Shown: positions 1 to 11,800 of the stretch, piece by piece
How positions within the stretch are numbered: position 1 is the first letter of the stretch
How the letters are laid out: each line of letters begins with the position of its first letter
Origin: Hemerocallis citrina
Taxonomy: Eukaryota; Streptophyta; Magnoliopsida; Asparagales; Asphodelaceae
Direction: 5' to 3'
DNA length: 64,000 nt
NCBI GenBank assembly: GCA_017893485.1
Contig: JACEHZ010000589.1
Location: 1,924,501-1,988,500 of the forward strand
The notes under the pieces: model-generated
Told to the model about the DNA's origin: nothing
The model's input: only the letters and a program-made list of their open reading frames with translations
Database searches by the model: none
Position numbers and translations under genes: made by a program

Positions 1-133
1 TTTAGAGTGCGAAGTTAACGAAAGTTCAAAATTTTTCCTTCCATCTACAGCAGATCCTGCTGAACTGACAATGTATACAAACAGTAGCTTCTGCTACTTG
101 TTCATTTATATCTATGTCAAAGTATCCAAGCAG

Positions 134-1669
134 CAGATAGCAATCTCAAGAATCCATTTGACATCTTTTTCATAATTACGCCAGCTGCACATTCAAAATA
201 GAGTTTCTCTCTCTAGAAATCTAGAGAGAGAAACTCTAAAAAAAATTCAAAAAGTCTCAAACCCTGATCTAGCTTGGGGGCAGCGGCTAGGGTCCCCCCC
301 CCCCCCGCGTCGATCTGCTCTTGTCGTCCCTCCCTCCTCGCTCCCTCTTCAATTTCATCCCGTCGGCCGTCGCCCCTCCCACCTCACCATCGAGGCTCCG
401 ACGTCAAGTCTTGGCCCAGACGGGGACTAGCAAAGCGACGATGAACGGGGGGTGCGCGTGTCGACGACATTTGAAGCGTCGACGATAAACGGAGTGGAGC
501 TCGAGTGGGCCACCGCCTCCTGCCGCTGGTGCAGCAAGTGCTTGACTACCGCTGACGGAGTGGGATTGGTGCGACTTCCGCTCGTGTGTCGACTGATGCC
601 GTGTGGGACTTCTGCCACCAGTGCGGCGACTGACGCTTGCTGCTAGGGCCACCGCTGGGGCAATGGCGCTGCCACCAGTGTGTCGACTGCCGTCGTGGTC
701 GGAGAGGGAGAGTGCGGCGACTGCCACCATGGTCGGAGGGGGAAGGTGCGGCGACTGCCATCGGGGATGCGTGCGACTTCCGCTGGTGCGGCGACTGCCG
801 TTGCATATCTCTTCTGCGCTTGCCGCTAGGGATGCCGCTACCTACTGTGCACTTGAGTTTCCTCCAACAAAGACCACTGCCTTCTTGATAGCACCTCTTC
901 TTCCCTTCATCAGCATCCCTGACAGCGGCAACGCCACCGCCCGTCTTGGCGCGAGGAATTTGTTGTTGTTTTGTTTGTTTTGGGTTTCTGATTGAGTGTG
1001 AGAGTCTCTTGGTGTATCACCATTTTAGGAAATGATGCGGAGATGAGTATGTGTAGGTGAGAAATCGCCCGAGAGAGCTAGAACGTGAGAGAGGTAAAGG
1101 TATCCCCTCCATGGCTCTCTCTTTGGGTGTGGTATTTGGGTGGGGTGAATGAGAGTGTAGTTTGGTGAGAAATCGCCCGGGAGAGCAAGAACGCGAGAGA
1201 TGTGAAGGTATCCTCTTTACGGCTCTTTCTCTTTGGTTGCAGCTACCTCTTTGGAAGCGGTGCACGAGGAGAGGATGAGGAGGTTGGATGCGACAGGTGC
1301 GGGGCTTGGGCCCGAAGAAGGGGTCCCCCCATCGATGAGACGGCAGGGTTCGACGGCTGATAAAATCTCGCCTGACTTGTTTCAGGGGGGTGTGCACGTA
1401 CCGTGGAGATAGTGCACGAAGCTAAATTGACGTACAGGCAATTTTGCTGGGCCGAGCTTTGTGTTTGGGCCCAAGATGGGGTCTAATACAATAGTATGCG
1501 AGAACTATCGGTCTGTCGGCCCACCCTCCAAGGTTGTTGGAGGGATCTGTTATCTGTAAGGGTCATATTGCTTCATATTTTATTTCCTGTTCAGAGTCTG
1601 TATGTTTTATTAATTTCTGATTAATGAAACGGGGTGGCCATATTCCACCTTTTCCTTCACCAAAAAAAA
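134..1669 (+). mobile_element. Non-autonomous polyA retroposon, copy 1
   Basis: A GC-rich body (about 240-1400) is followed by a 3' tail ending in ATTAATGAAAC-GGGGTGGCCA and an A8 run. It is homologous, in opposite orientation, to the retroposon at 4822-13878: both share the CT-rich start with TCTAGA-type palindromes, the GGTGAGAAATCGCC blocks and the TTAATGAAAC-(A/G)GGGTGGCCATA 3' end. Flanking AGTATC(C/A)AAGCAG (121-133 and 1669-1681) is a candidate 13-bp target duplication with one mismatch. No reverse transcriptase is encoded; the short open frames inside are not recognisable proteins. It is probably a LINE-derived element mobilised in trans. The 5' boundary is uncertain; it could begin nearer 190. 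Confidence 0.6.
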
Positions 1670-1863
1670 GTATCAAAGCAGATACAACTAATACCTAAAA
1701 TTTCATGAACAAACAAAATCTTATGAACTATATGACACATAATGTTTATTTAAACATAAAACATAACTCGGGATATGCGTTGATCCAACTGCTTTATTTG
1801 AAATTCCACGCTACATTTTGAACTCAAAATTAGGGAGCTGATATGATATATGTAGATAATAAT

Positions 1864-2248
1864 CAAGGTCGATCCCTAGTGGAGGCCGGGGAGGCAGCCA
1901 CCTTGGGCCCCCTAATTTTTGGCAATTTTTGGGGCCCCCGATTTAATTTTTCCTTATATTTATATACGCAAGCGTAATATTTTTTTTTGGGTCCCCAAAT
2001 TTTATTTTTTTTGGCTTTTGTTTTTAAAATTAGTACTTAAACCGGCTTATTTTATTTGAGCTTGGGTTTGTATGAATTTTTTTCTCAATTTCCTAAATCT
2101 CCATATATTTTTTAATATATATCGGTTTTTAAGAATTGTTGGAAAAAAATTCCAAATTTTTTTACCAATTTTTTTAAAAACAAATTTTATATGTGGGCCC
2201 TATTTTGAGAGTTCGCCTCAGGCCCTCATAAACTCAGGGCTGGCCCTG
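1864..2248. mobile_element. hAT-superfamily MITE
   Basis: The imperfect terminal inverted repeats are CAAGGTCGATCCCTAG on the left and, on the opposite strand, CAGGGCCAGCCCTGAG on the right. They are flanked by a perfect 8-bp target duplication ATAATAAT (1856-1863 and 2249-2256), the length typical of hAT transposons. The interior is AT-rich with no coding potential. A fragment of the same family end lies at about 57140-57192. Confidence 0.85.
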
Positions 2249-2348
2249 ATAATAATGAGTTTAAAATAAAATTAATGGCTTACATAAATGCATGACATGG
2301 CTTCTGAAGGGCCTAAAATAGATATCTGAAAATGACGTGCACAATTTC

Positions 2349-4501
2349 TTTTTTTTTTTAACGCGGATAGAGCCTAGTGACTCCAGCTCAATATTATTAT
2401 AAAAAAGGTAATACAACACAATACAATTTTACATGGAGTAAAACTGAACAATACAAAAACAGACCCAAAAATACACCGCCGAGCGGTGCCGCTGGCAATG
2501 GGAGGGATTGCCGAACAAAGACTAAAAAAACACTAAAAAGACTGACTCAAAATTGAACCAAAATTCTCAGGGAAGGCATCGCTGAAGCAGCAGCAGCAGC
2601 TAGCCGGTACTCCAGAAGGCGAAGAGAGACCAGAGTTCCAGAACCGGAGGCACAGACGAAGAGCAAAGAGCCTCAGGCTAACGACAGGGGCATCCTGAAA
2701 CCGATAACAACCCAGCAACAACAAACACAAGAGAGCGAGTAACCAAGCCTCAACAATAAGGGACATGAGCCCGCCGCAAGGTGAGGATATGCGTTATCAC
2801 CTAAAAGCACAACGACAGTAGACCAACGAGAGAGCCACCATCCCAAAAACAAAGACCGCTCTAAGGAAGGCTGTCGTTGAACCAATGTCGAGGCCCCTCA
2901 GGACGAACCCAGCAACAAAGGCCAGCAAGGAATGGCCTCTGATCTCCGTGCACAAAACACAAAGAGCCTTGGCTGACAATAATGAACAAGCCAACACAAA
3001 AATAGAGCTAAAATGAACCATAGCCCTGCCCACACAAATAGTTGAAACCAAACAGCTAAAAAAACAATAGAACAGATGAACATCGAGATATGGAGCATCA
3101 CTACCAACAACACGATAAGGAAATGTAAATCCCATGGTCAGAAAATAGCCGATCGCAGTCGGTCGGCACTCAAAAAACAACATCAGAAGTAGCTAAGTAA
3201 CAGAGCAAAATAGTTAAAAGAACATATACCATTAGCAGACAAGAAAAGAGAAAGAAAAAGCAAAGTAGCAAAAGTATTGCAGACGAGTATCAAAAACATC
3301 CTGATCAAAAGGTAGCAGTCAGCAAGCTGGTCGGGCACCGGGGATAAGGCCTCAAATCTCCCCCAGAACGGCCCACCCTACAAAAAGAACAGAGATACAT
3401 GGTACCACAACGTCAGCCCTGCAAAGAAAGTCAGGAGACGACTAATAATTATGAAAAAACCAAAGCAAATTATGGAACAATAGAGCTATAAGAACGTAAA
3501 AAAAGTGCAGCTTCATCTAAGCAATGAAGATACAAGGTCTGAACCTTGAGAAAAGGAAGGTAAGAGGGCCACAGCTTCGCAAAAAATAAAAACTCATCTA
3601 TAATAGTGTCAATAGGTTTAGCGGAATGATTGAAAATGTGGTTATTTCTTTCCATCCAAATAACCCAAACAATGACCATGGTCGAAAGTATCCAAGACTT
3701 GCGATAATCTTTTCTGACTAGGGGAATGTTCCAGATATCTAAAAAGGAGGTAGGAAGAGAGGTAACTTGCCATGCCCTAAGGCATAAATTCCATAACTGG
3801 TTAGTAAAAGCGCAGTGCAAGAACAGATGATCAATGTTTTCGTGACAAAAGTGGCACAGCGCACATAACTGACCTATAGCAAGGTTCCTCTTATTGAGGA
3901 CCTCAACAGTAAGGAATCTATTGTTAATAGCGAGCCAAGATAGGATTTTGGCCTTCAACGGTGCACAACAACTCCAAATGCATTTCGCGTATGGAGAGTT
4001 GACACCACCTTGATTGAGAAAATTGTAAAAGGATTTAATCGAAAATGAACCAGAGCTGGTCCAACGCCAAAAGAAATCTTCTTTGGGATGCCAAACGTAG
4101 TCGTTTAAGAGCGCAGAAAGGTGTAAGAACTCCGGAATAATAGAAGGAGGGATGATACAAGCAAAAGTAATAATCCAGACTCTGGTGTTGTGGTTGGTAG
4201 TCAAATAATCTGCCACCGAAGAATTAGGGTTAAGAGCAAGTTGGAAGAGGGCCGGATATGCCGTAGCCAGCTTCAAATTGCCTATCCATAGGTCAATCCA
4301 AAACATGGTCTTAGTTCCATCCGCGCAAACATGAAGAATGCTGCATCGAAAAGGATTGACCACCCTCCACACGCCCTTCCAGAAGGAGGACGATCTAGAA
4401 GAAAGAGAGGGATGTAACTCCCAAATCCTCAGACGGCGGAAATAGGAGTTAGAAATAAGGTGGGCCCAGGGCAGTTGGTCCTCTTTCAGCATTCTCCGTA
4501 A
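2349..4501 (-). mobile_element. 5'-truncated L1-type LINE
   Basis: On the minus strand the element ends in an A-rich tail (2349-2359 read as T on plus) after a long 3' UTR (2360-3469). Its 5' end at 4501 falls inside ORF2. The flanks TGCACAATTTC (2338-2348) and TGCGCAATTTC (4502-4512) form an 11-bp target duplication with one mismatch. Truncation is typical of incomplete target-primed reverse transcription. Only the C-terminal zinc-binding part of ORF2 remains. Confidence 0.88.
3470..4492 (-). pseudogene. LINE ORF2 C-terminal fragment (zf-RVT domain)
   Basis: This 340-codon open stretch is the tail of a plant non-LTR retrotransposon reverse transcriptase. Its second half matches the reverse-transcriptase zinc-binding region (zf-RVT): the W-x-W-T-x-SGSFSIKSFY start, a P-L-K-A-K-I-L-SWLA helix segment, then CALCHFCHENIDHLFLHC giving the C-x2-C...H-x4-HC pattern. 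The catalytic reverse transcriptase and endonuclease domains are missing because the element is 5' truncated. The first methionine is only a chance start in the truncated frame. The frame is intact over this length, so the insertion is not very old, but it cannot make a functional enzyme. Confidence 0.88.
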
Positions 4502-5336
4502 TGCGCAATTTCATTTTTGACTGATCATTTTTGAAGGGCCTGAAATCGATTCATCATAAAAATGAGAAAATAAATTCAGAAAAGACCTCAAAATTTTTAG
4601 CAAGAAAATTAATGGATAGTGCCTGGAAGAATTTATCAGAAATTTCGGAAAATTGCAAAAGATTGAAGATCGAAATAGAAACTTGAGAAATTGAGACGAA
4701 ATGGAATCCTAGGGTTTTTAGATAGTAGAAAACGGAATCTTCTCAGATCTGGCCGTTTTGGCAAATGGCGGAAATTTGAATAAGAAAGGTGGTATTTATA
4801 GAGAACAAGGGGTAGTATTAGTTTTTTTTTTTTTTTTTAAAGGAGAAGGTGGAGTATTGTAGAACCCCGTATTTTCAAATATTATTTTAATTATTTGAAA
4901 AATGAATTTAAATGAATTTCTGAGGATTTAATTGATATTTTCTAAAAAGATCTATCTTTTGTACACGTGCAAAACACGTGCAAATGAGTTTTGAGATGCT
5001 TGAAAAATTAAGAATTCTTTATGAAAAATCATTATTTATTATTTTGGAATTATGTAGTATTTTTCCGGATTTTTCTGAATTTAATTAGTACTATTTGCAA
5101 ATTTTAATAAAAGAAGGGCTTATTTGCAAAATTGACATTTTAAGGGCTAAAATGCAAAATTGGCATTCTGGACATTTTGAACAGTATTAGTTAGGATTTA
5201 GAAGTATATTTTCATATAAATCCTAATTTTAATGAATTATGAGATGAATTTCCAAAAGAAGATATATATATATAATTGTATTTGGATGGATTGTTTTGCA
5301 AATGTATTTCCTAAACCCTAATACTTGATCCCGGCC

Positions 5337-5344
5337 TATATAAG
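5337..5344 (+). promoter_or_regulatory. Probable LTR TATA box
   Basis: TATATAAG lies about 480 bp into the 5' LTR, in the context CCCGGCCTATATAAGAGAG, followed by a plausible start region near 5365-5380. The same box is at 9354-9361 in the 3' LTR. If used, U3 is short and nearly 3 kb of repeats would be transcribed as R-U5. Confidence 0.6.
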
Positions 5345-5802
5345 AGAGTTGCAGCCGTCATTCGCTGCACAACTCAGATCTTATTATATTTCTATTCTCT
5401 TGGTGATTGAAGAAGGAGTTCTTGGATCTAGCAAGAGGAAGGCTTGTGGATTCTTCTTGATTCTAAAAGGTGAGTGATATGAACTTGCTTTGTTTATGTG
5501 AATGCTTATATGTTGTTTGTTTTGATAATTTGTATCTTGCATATGGTCGATGCACTGGTTGTTATTATTTTATTCATAGGAAATCTAAGATAGATTAGTA
5601 GATCTCGATTGACAATTCTTGATTGTTTGAAATATGTTAAGATTTGATTTTGACTATAAAATAAGAAATTGGATGGATGAATCTCTGGGCCTTGTGATTA
5701 CGAATTGGATTAGATGTGAGTTGAGGAAGAAAATTGGTATTGAGATAGACTCCAGTATTGTTTATTGATTACAGACCTAATTTGTGAGATCTGTAGGCCG
5801 AC

Positions 5803-6541
5803 AGTCGACTGGGTCTATGTATCAGTCGACTGGTACGACCCAGCTATTGTATCTTTAGTTTTTCTCGATAATCCGTTCTGGACAGTCGACTTAGACCCTT
5901 CTCAGTCGACTGGTACACTTAGAATTTATTTTTCAAAGTTATCGTAGAATTTCTCTCGGGTAAGTCGACTTATGTTTTTATAAGTCGACTTATGCTCTTA
6001 TAAGTCGACTTATGTCCCCTTTTAAGTCGACTTATGTTTTGATAAGTCATCTTATACTTTTGATAAGTCTACTTATGATTTTTATAAGTCATCTTATACT
6101 TTTGATAAGTCTACTTATGATTTTTATAAGTCATCTTATACTTTTGATAAGTCTACTTATGATTTCTATAAGTCACCTTATATTATTGATAAGTCTACTT
6201 ATGATTTTTATAAGTCATCTTATACTGTTGATAAGTCTACTTATGATTTCTATAAGTCACCTTATATTATTGATAAGTCTACTTATGATTTTTATAAGTC
6301 ATCTTATACTGTTGATAAGTCTACTTATGATTTCTATAAGTCACCTTATATTATTGATAAGTCTACTTATGATTTTTATAAGTCATCTTATACTGTTAGC
6401 ACTTGGATTGTTTCTTGAGAATTATTGATAATTATCTCGGGTAAGTCGACTGATGGTTGGTTAAGTCGACTTACTGCACTTGTTATAATCTTGACTATTA
6501 GTTCTCGAGGCAGTCGACTTATTACGGCATAAGTCGACTGG
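5803..6541 (+). repeat. Palindrome array ATAAGTCGACTTAT (5' LTR)
   Basis: The flanks hold intact CAGTCGACTG and AAGTCGACTT palindromes. Between about 6040 and 6400 a 21-bp subunit ATAAGTCnnCTTAT plus spacer repeats in 42-bp and 84-bp higher-order units, with the central CG replaced (GTCATC, GTCTAC, GTCACC). The same array is at about 9820-10558 in the 3' LTR. Chance open frames across it on plus encode a meaningless Ile/Leu-rich repeat. Confidence 0.9.
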
Positions 6542-6593
6542 TTCTGATGAGTTTTCATGATCTTGAAGGTTCTTGTTATCGTTAGTTTACTTG

Positions 6594-7630
6594 TAGATGA
6601 ATATGTTCGTCGGTGTAATAGTCACCATTGGTGATGCATGCCGGGTTCGTATTCTATCTATACCCTCTTTAGTTTGTTTGTAGATGAATATGTTCGTCGG
6701 TGTAATAGTCACCATTGGTGATGCATGCCGGGTTCGTATTCTATCTATACCCTCTTTAGTTTGTTTGTAGATGAATATGTTCGTCGGTGTAATAGTCACC
6801 ATTGGTGATGCATGCCGGGTTCGTATTCTATCTATACCCTCTTTAGTTTGTTTGTAGATGAATATGTTCGTCGGTGTAATAGTCACCATTGGTGATGCAT
6901 GCCGGGTTCGTATTCTATCTATACCCTCTTTAGTTTGTTTGTAGATGAATATGTTCGTCGGTGTAATAGTCACCATTGGTGATGCATGCCGGGTTCGTAT
7001 TCTATCTATACCCTCTTTAGTTTGTTTGTAGATGAATATGTTCGTCGGTGTAATAGTCACTATTGGTGATGCATGCCGGGTTCGTATTCTATCTATACCC
7101 TCTTTAGTTTGTTTGTAGATGAATATGTTCGTCGGTGTAATAGTCACCATTGGTGATGCATGCCGGGTTCGTATTCTATCTATACCCTCTTTAGTTTGTT
7201 TGTAGATGAATATGTTCGTCGGTGTAATAGTCACTATTGGTGATGCATGCCGGGTTCGTATTCTATCTATACCCTCTTTAGTTTGTTTGTAGATGAATAT
7301 GTTCGTCGGTGTAATAGTCACCATTGGTGATGCATGCCGGGTTCGTATTCTATCTATACCCTCTTTAGTTTGTTTGTAGATGAATATGTTCGTCGGTGTA
7401 ATAGTCACTATTGGTGATGCATGCCGGGTTCGTATTCTATCTATACCCTCTTTAGTTTGTTTGTAGATGAATATGTTCGTCGGTGTAATAGTCACCATTG
7501 GTGATGCATGCCGGGTTCGTATTCTATCTATACCCTCTTTAGTTTGTTTGTAGATGAATATGTTCGTCGGTGTAATAGTCACTATTGGTGATGCATGCCG
7601 GGTTCGTATTCTATCTATACCCTCTTTAGT
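6594..7630 (+). repeat. 87-bp minisatellite, about 12 units (5' LTR)
   Basis: Near-identical 87-bp units begin TAGATGAATATGTTCGTCGG. Two variants, CACCATTGG and CACTATTGG, alternate strictly over the last seven units. Because 87 is a multiple of three, the minus strand has a long open frame of 29-residue repeats; this is a consequence of periodicity, not a gene. Confidence 0.95.
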
Positions 7631-8347
7631 TTTGTAGATGGATATATGGGTACCCGATCTATGGTATTATTGGAGATCGATTGTTGGACATACATCGTGG
7701 TATTGAGATTTATTGATAGTTGGGCATGATCAGAGAGGTGAGGATTATTGTTGTTCTGATCAGTCGACTGGTCCTTTGAACAGTCGACTGTACCGTACAG
7801 TTGAACTGTACATATTTTGAGAGAGATTGATTGATGGATACTTGATCGTTGGTATTGTTTCTCGACTTGGTTCACTCATGTACTGGCCTATCGTTCTTGT
7901 TTCAGATTACATGTTCAGTTTATGTATTTTTGTTCAGTACATGTTGATTGAGAATTTATGTTTATTTGTTATTTATGTTTGTTGTTTATATCACTCACAC
8001 CATTTATGGCTGACCCCGTAGTTTTGGGGGTTAGGGTTCAACTCTAGCCTCACATGTGTTACAGGTAGCTGCTTAGAGTTGGAAGCTTGGATGCTTGGGT
8101 TAGCTTGGGATTTCATGAGTGATATAATAGAGCCTTGGGTAATTTTGTAAAGAAAAAGGGTTGTAACAGTTAAATGTATTTTAAGGTGTTTTGTATTTCC
8201 GCTGCCATTGTAAAAGAATGTTGTAATAAGAATTTGGAATAAAATGATTTGAGTTTTTGGGCTATGCATATTATTACATTGAAGTGGATCGCTGGGAATG
8301 TGCCACGTATTTTCTAAGTTCTCATATTAGAAATTCGGGGCGCTACA

Positions 8348-8874
8348 GATTGGTATCAGAGCATGCTTCAATGATAATAATAGACATAGTATGAAAACCA
8401 ACCTAGGTGTGGACACTAGAGAGTGAGTACCTAGGTGTGGACATCAGAGTGTGAGTATCACATAGAGTTAAAACATGATGTTTGGTTTGGGATATGGTTA
8501 TGGTTTTGCCATAGGGTATGGATGTGAATGAGAAATGTGTTTGTGGTGGCTATCCTTAGTCATGTCCTTTTCTAAGGAGGGAGTGGCCACTGATTCTTGG
8601 AAGGATGAGCAGAAGGTCAGAGTGGGATGCAGGAGTTCGGTAGTTGTTGCCGCGTGGCTTCCGATGGCAAGTTATCAGAGTCGCGCAGCGGAAGTTTGAT
8701 TTTCTGAATTCCTTGCATGATTGTGATTGTTTGGTGTGATGTAATGCATTCTTTGGTGTGATTATATTTCCTAAAGTTATAATTCTATCTATGAGTTTTC
8801 AATCATTGTTAGTGGGTTGTTCGGACCTCATTAGCCGTAGTTCTGAGGACAGAACTCTTCTAAGGAGGGAGTGA
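8348..8874 (+). other. 527-bp internal region of the giant-LTR element
   Basis: It starts GAT plus the primer-binding site TGGTATCAGAGC (8351-8362) and ends with the purine tract AAGGAGGGAGTGA just before the 3' LTR. A second copy of TTCTAAGGAGGGAGTG lies near 8571-8586, resembling a duplicated or central polypurine tract. Two short CCTAGGTGTGGACA repeats follow the primer site. No coding frame is present. Confidence 0.85.
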
Positions 8875-11800
8875 TGTAGAACCCCGTATTTTCAAATATT
8901 ATTTTAATTATTTGAAAAATGAATTTAAATGAATTTCTGAGGATTTAATTGATATTTTCTAAAAAGATCTATCTTTTGTACACGTGCAAAACACGTGCAA
9001 ATGAGTTTTGAGATGCTTGAAAAATTAAGAATTCTTTATGAAAAATCATTATTTATTATTTTGGAATTATGTAGTATTTTTCCGGATTTTTCTGAATTTA
9101 ATTAGTACTATTTGCAAATTTTAATAAAAGAAGGGCTTATTTGCAAAATTGACATTTTAAGGGCTAAAATGCAAAATTGGCATTCTGGACATTTTGAACA
9201 GTATTAGTTAGGATTTAGAAGTATATTTTCATATAAATCCTAATTTTAATGAATTATGAGATGAATTTCCAAAAGAAGATATATATATATAATTGTATTT
9301 GGATGGATTGTTTTGCAAATGTATTTCCTAAACCCTAATACTTGATCCCGGCCTATATAAGAGAGTTGCAGCCGTCATTCGCTGCACAACTCAGATCTTA
9401 TTATATTTCTATTCTCTTGGTGATTGAAGAAGGAGTTCTTGGATCTAGCAAGAGGAAGGCTTGTGGATTCTTCTTGATTCTAAAAGGTGAGTGATATGAA
9501 CTTGCTTTGTTTATGTGAATGCTTATATGTTGTTTGTTTTGATAATTTGTATCTTGCATATGGTCGATGCACTGGTTGTTATTATTTTATTCATAGGAAA
9601 TCTAAGATAGATTAGTAGATCTCGATTGACAATTCTTGATTGTTTGAAATATGTTAAGATTTGATTTTGACTATAAAATAAGAAATTGGATGGATGAATC
9701 TCTGGGCCTTGTGATTACGAATTGGATTAGATGTGAGTTGAGGAAGAAAATTGGTATTGAGATAGACTCCAGTATTGTTTATTGATTACAGACCTAATTT
9801 GTGAGATCTGTAGGCCGACAGTCGACTGGGTCTATGTATCAGTCGACTGGTACGACCCAGCTATTGTATCTTTAGTTTTTCTCGATAATCCGTTCTGGAC
9901 AGTCGACTTAGACCCTTCTCAGTCGACTGGTACACTTAGAATTTATTTTTCAAAGTTATCGTAGAATTTCTCTCGGGTAAGTCGACTTATGTTTTTATAA
10001 GTCGACTTATGCTCTTATAAGTCGACTTATGTCCCCTTTTAAGTCGACTTATGTTTTGATAAGTCATCTTATACTTTTGATAAGTCTACTTATGATTTTT
10101 ATAAGTCATCTTATACTTTTGATAAGTCTACTTATGATTTTTATAAGTCATCTTATACTTTTGATAAGTCTACTTATGATTTCTATAAGTCACCTTATAT
10201 TATTGATAAGTCTACTTATGATTTTTATAAGTCATCTTATACTGTTGATAAGTCTACTTATGATTTCTATAAGTCACCTTATATTATTGATAAGTCTACT
10301 TATGATTTTTATAAGTCATCTTATACTGTTGATAAGTCTACTTATGATTTCTATAAGTCACCTTATATTATTGATAAGTCTACTTATGATTTCTATAAGT
10401 CATCTTATACTGTTAGCACTTGGATTGTTTCTTGAGAATTATTGATAATTATCTCGGGTAAGTCGACTGATGGTTGGTTAAGTCGACTTACTGCACTTGT
10501 TATAATCTTGACTATTAGTTCTCGAGGCAGTCGACTTATTACGGCATAAGTCGACTGGTTCTGATGAGTTTTCATGATCTTGAAGGTTCTTGTTATCGTT
10601 AGTTTACTTGTAGATGAATATGTTCGTCGGTGTAATAGTCACCATTGGTGATGCATGCCGGGTTCGTATTCTATCTATACCCTCTTTAGTTTGTTTGTAG
10701 ATGAATATGTTCGTCGGTGTAATAGTCACCATTGGTGATGCATGCCGGGTTCGTATTCTATCTATACCCTCTTTAGTTTGTTTGTAGATGAATATGTTCG
10801 TCGGTGTAATAGTCACCATTGGTGATGCATGCCGGGTTCGTATTCTATCTATACCCTCTTTAGTTTGTTTGTAGATGAATATGTTCGTCGGTGTAATAGT
10901 CACCATTGGTGATGCATGCCGGGTTCGTATTCTATCTATACCCTCTTTAGTTTGTTTGTAGATGAATATGTTCGTCGGTGTAATAGTCACCATTGGTGAT
11001 GCATGCCGGGTTCGTATTCTATCTATACCCTCTTTAGTTTGTTTGTAGATGAATATGTTCGTCGGTGTAATAGTCACCATTGGTGATGCATGCCGGGTTC
11101 GTATTCTATCTATACCCTCTTTAGTTTGTTTGTAGATGAATATGTTCGTCGGTGTAATAGTCACTATTGGTGATGCATGCCGGGTTCGTATTCTATCTAT
11201 ACCCTCTTTAGTTTGTTTGTAGATGAATATGTTCGTCGGTGTAATAGTCACCATTGGTGATGCATGCCGGGTTCGTATTCTATCTATACCCTCTTTAGTT
11301 TGTTTGTAGATGAATATGTTCGTCGGTGTAATAGTCACTATTGGTGATGCATGCCGGGTTCGTATTCTATCTATACCCTCTTTAGTTTGTTTGTAGATGA
11401 ATATGTTCGTCGGTGTAATAGTCACCATTGGTGATGCATGCCGGGTTCGTATTCTATCTATACCCTCTTTAGTTTGTTTGTAGATGAATATGTTCGTCGG
11501 TGTAATAGTCACTATTGGTGATGCATGCCGGGTTCGTATTCTATCTATACCCTCTTTAGTTTTGTAGATGGATATATGGGTACCCGATCTATGGTATTAT
11601 TGGAGATCGATTGTTGGACATACATCGTGGTATTGAGATTTATTGATAGTTGGGCATGATCAGAGAGGTGAGGATTATTGTTGTTCTGATCAGTCGACTG
11701 GTCCTTTGAACAGTCGACTGTACCGTACAGTTGAACTGTACATATTTTGAGAGAGATTGATTGATGGATACTTGATCGTTGGTATTGTTTCTCGACTTGG

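Larger units (their letters stand above)
4858..8347 (+). repeat. 5' LTR (3490 bp)
   Basis: Begins TGTAGA and ends CTACA. It contains a TATA box at 5337-5344, a GTCGAC palindrome region (about 5803-6541), an 87-bp minisatellite (6594-7630) and a 3' unique part. It is 87 bp longer than the 3' LTR, exactly one minisatellite unit. Confidence 0.93.

Noticed and set aside
2340..4560. GAAGGGCCT(A/G)AAAT on both sides of the LINE as a longer target duplication
   Set aside because: Spacing from the element ends differs on the two sides; the 11-bp TGC(A/G)CAATTTC abutting the ends is the better duplication.
6012..6428. 138-codon plus-strand frame rich in ISHLILLISLLM repeats
   Set aside because: It tracks the 42-bp palindrome array in an LTR. 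Hydrophobic repetition here is a by-product of the DNA period.
6587..7582. 331-codon minus-strand open frame of 29-residue repeats (and the 302-codon twin at 10604-11512)
   Set aside because: It is produced by an 87-bp minisatellite whose length is a multiple of three; no signal, domain or flanking gene structure supports a protein.
6594..7630. Regular direct repeats suggestive of a CRISPR array
   Set aside because: The repeats are contiguous with no unique spacers, and this is a plant LTR.
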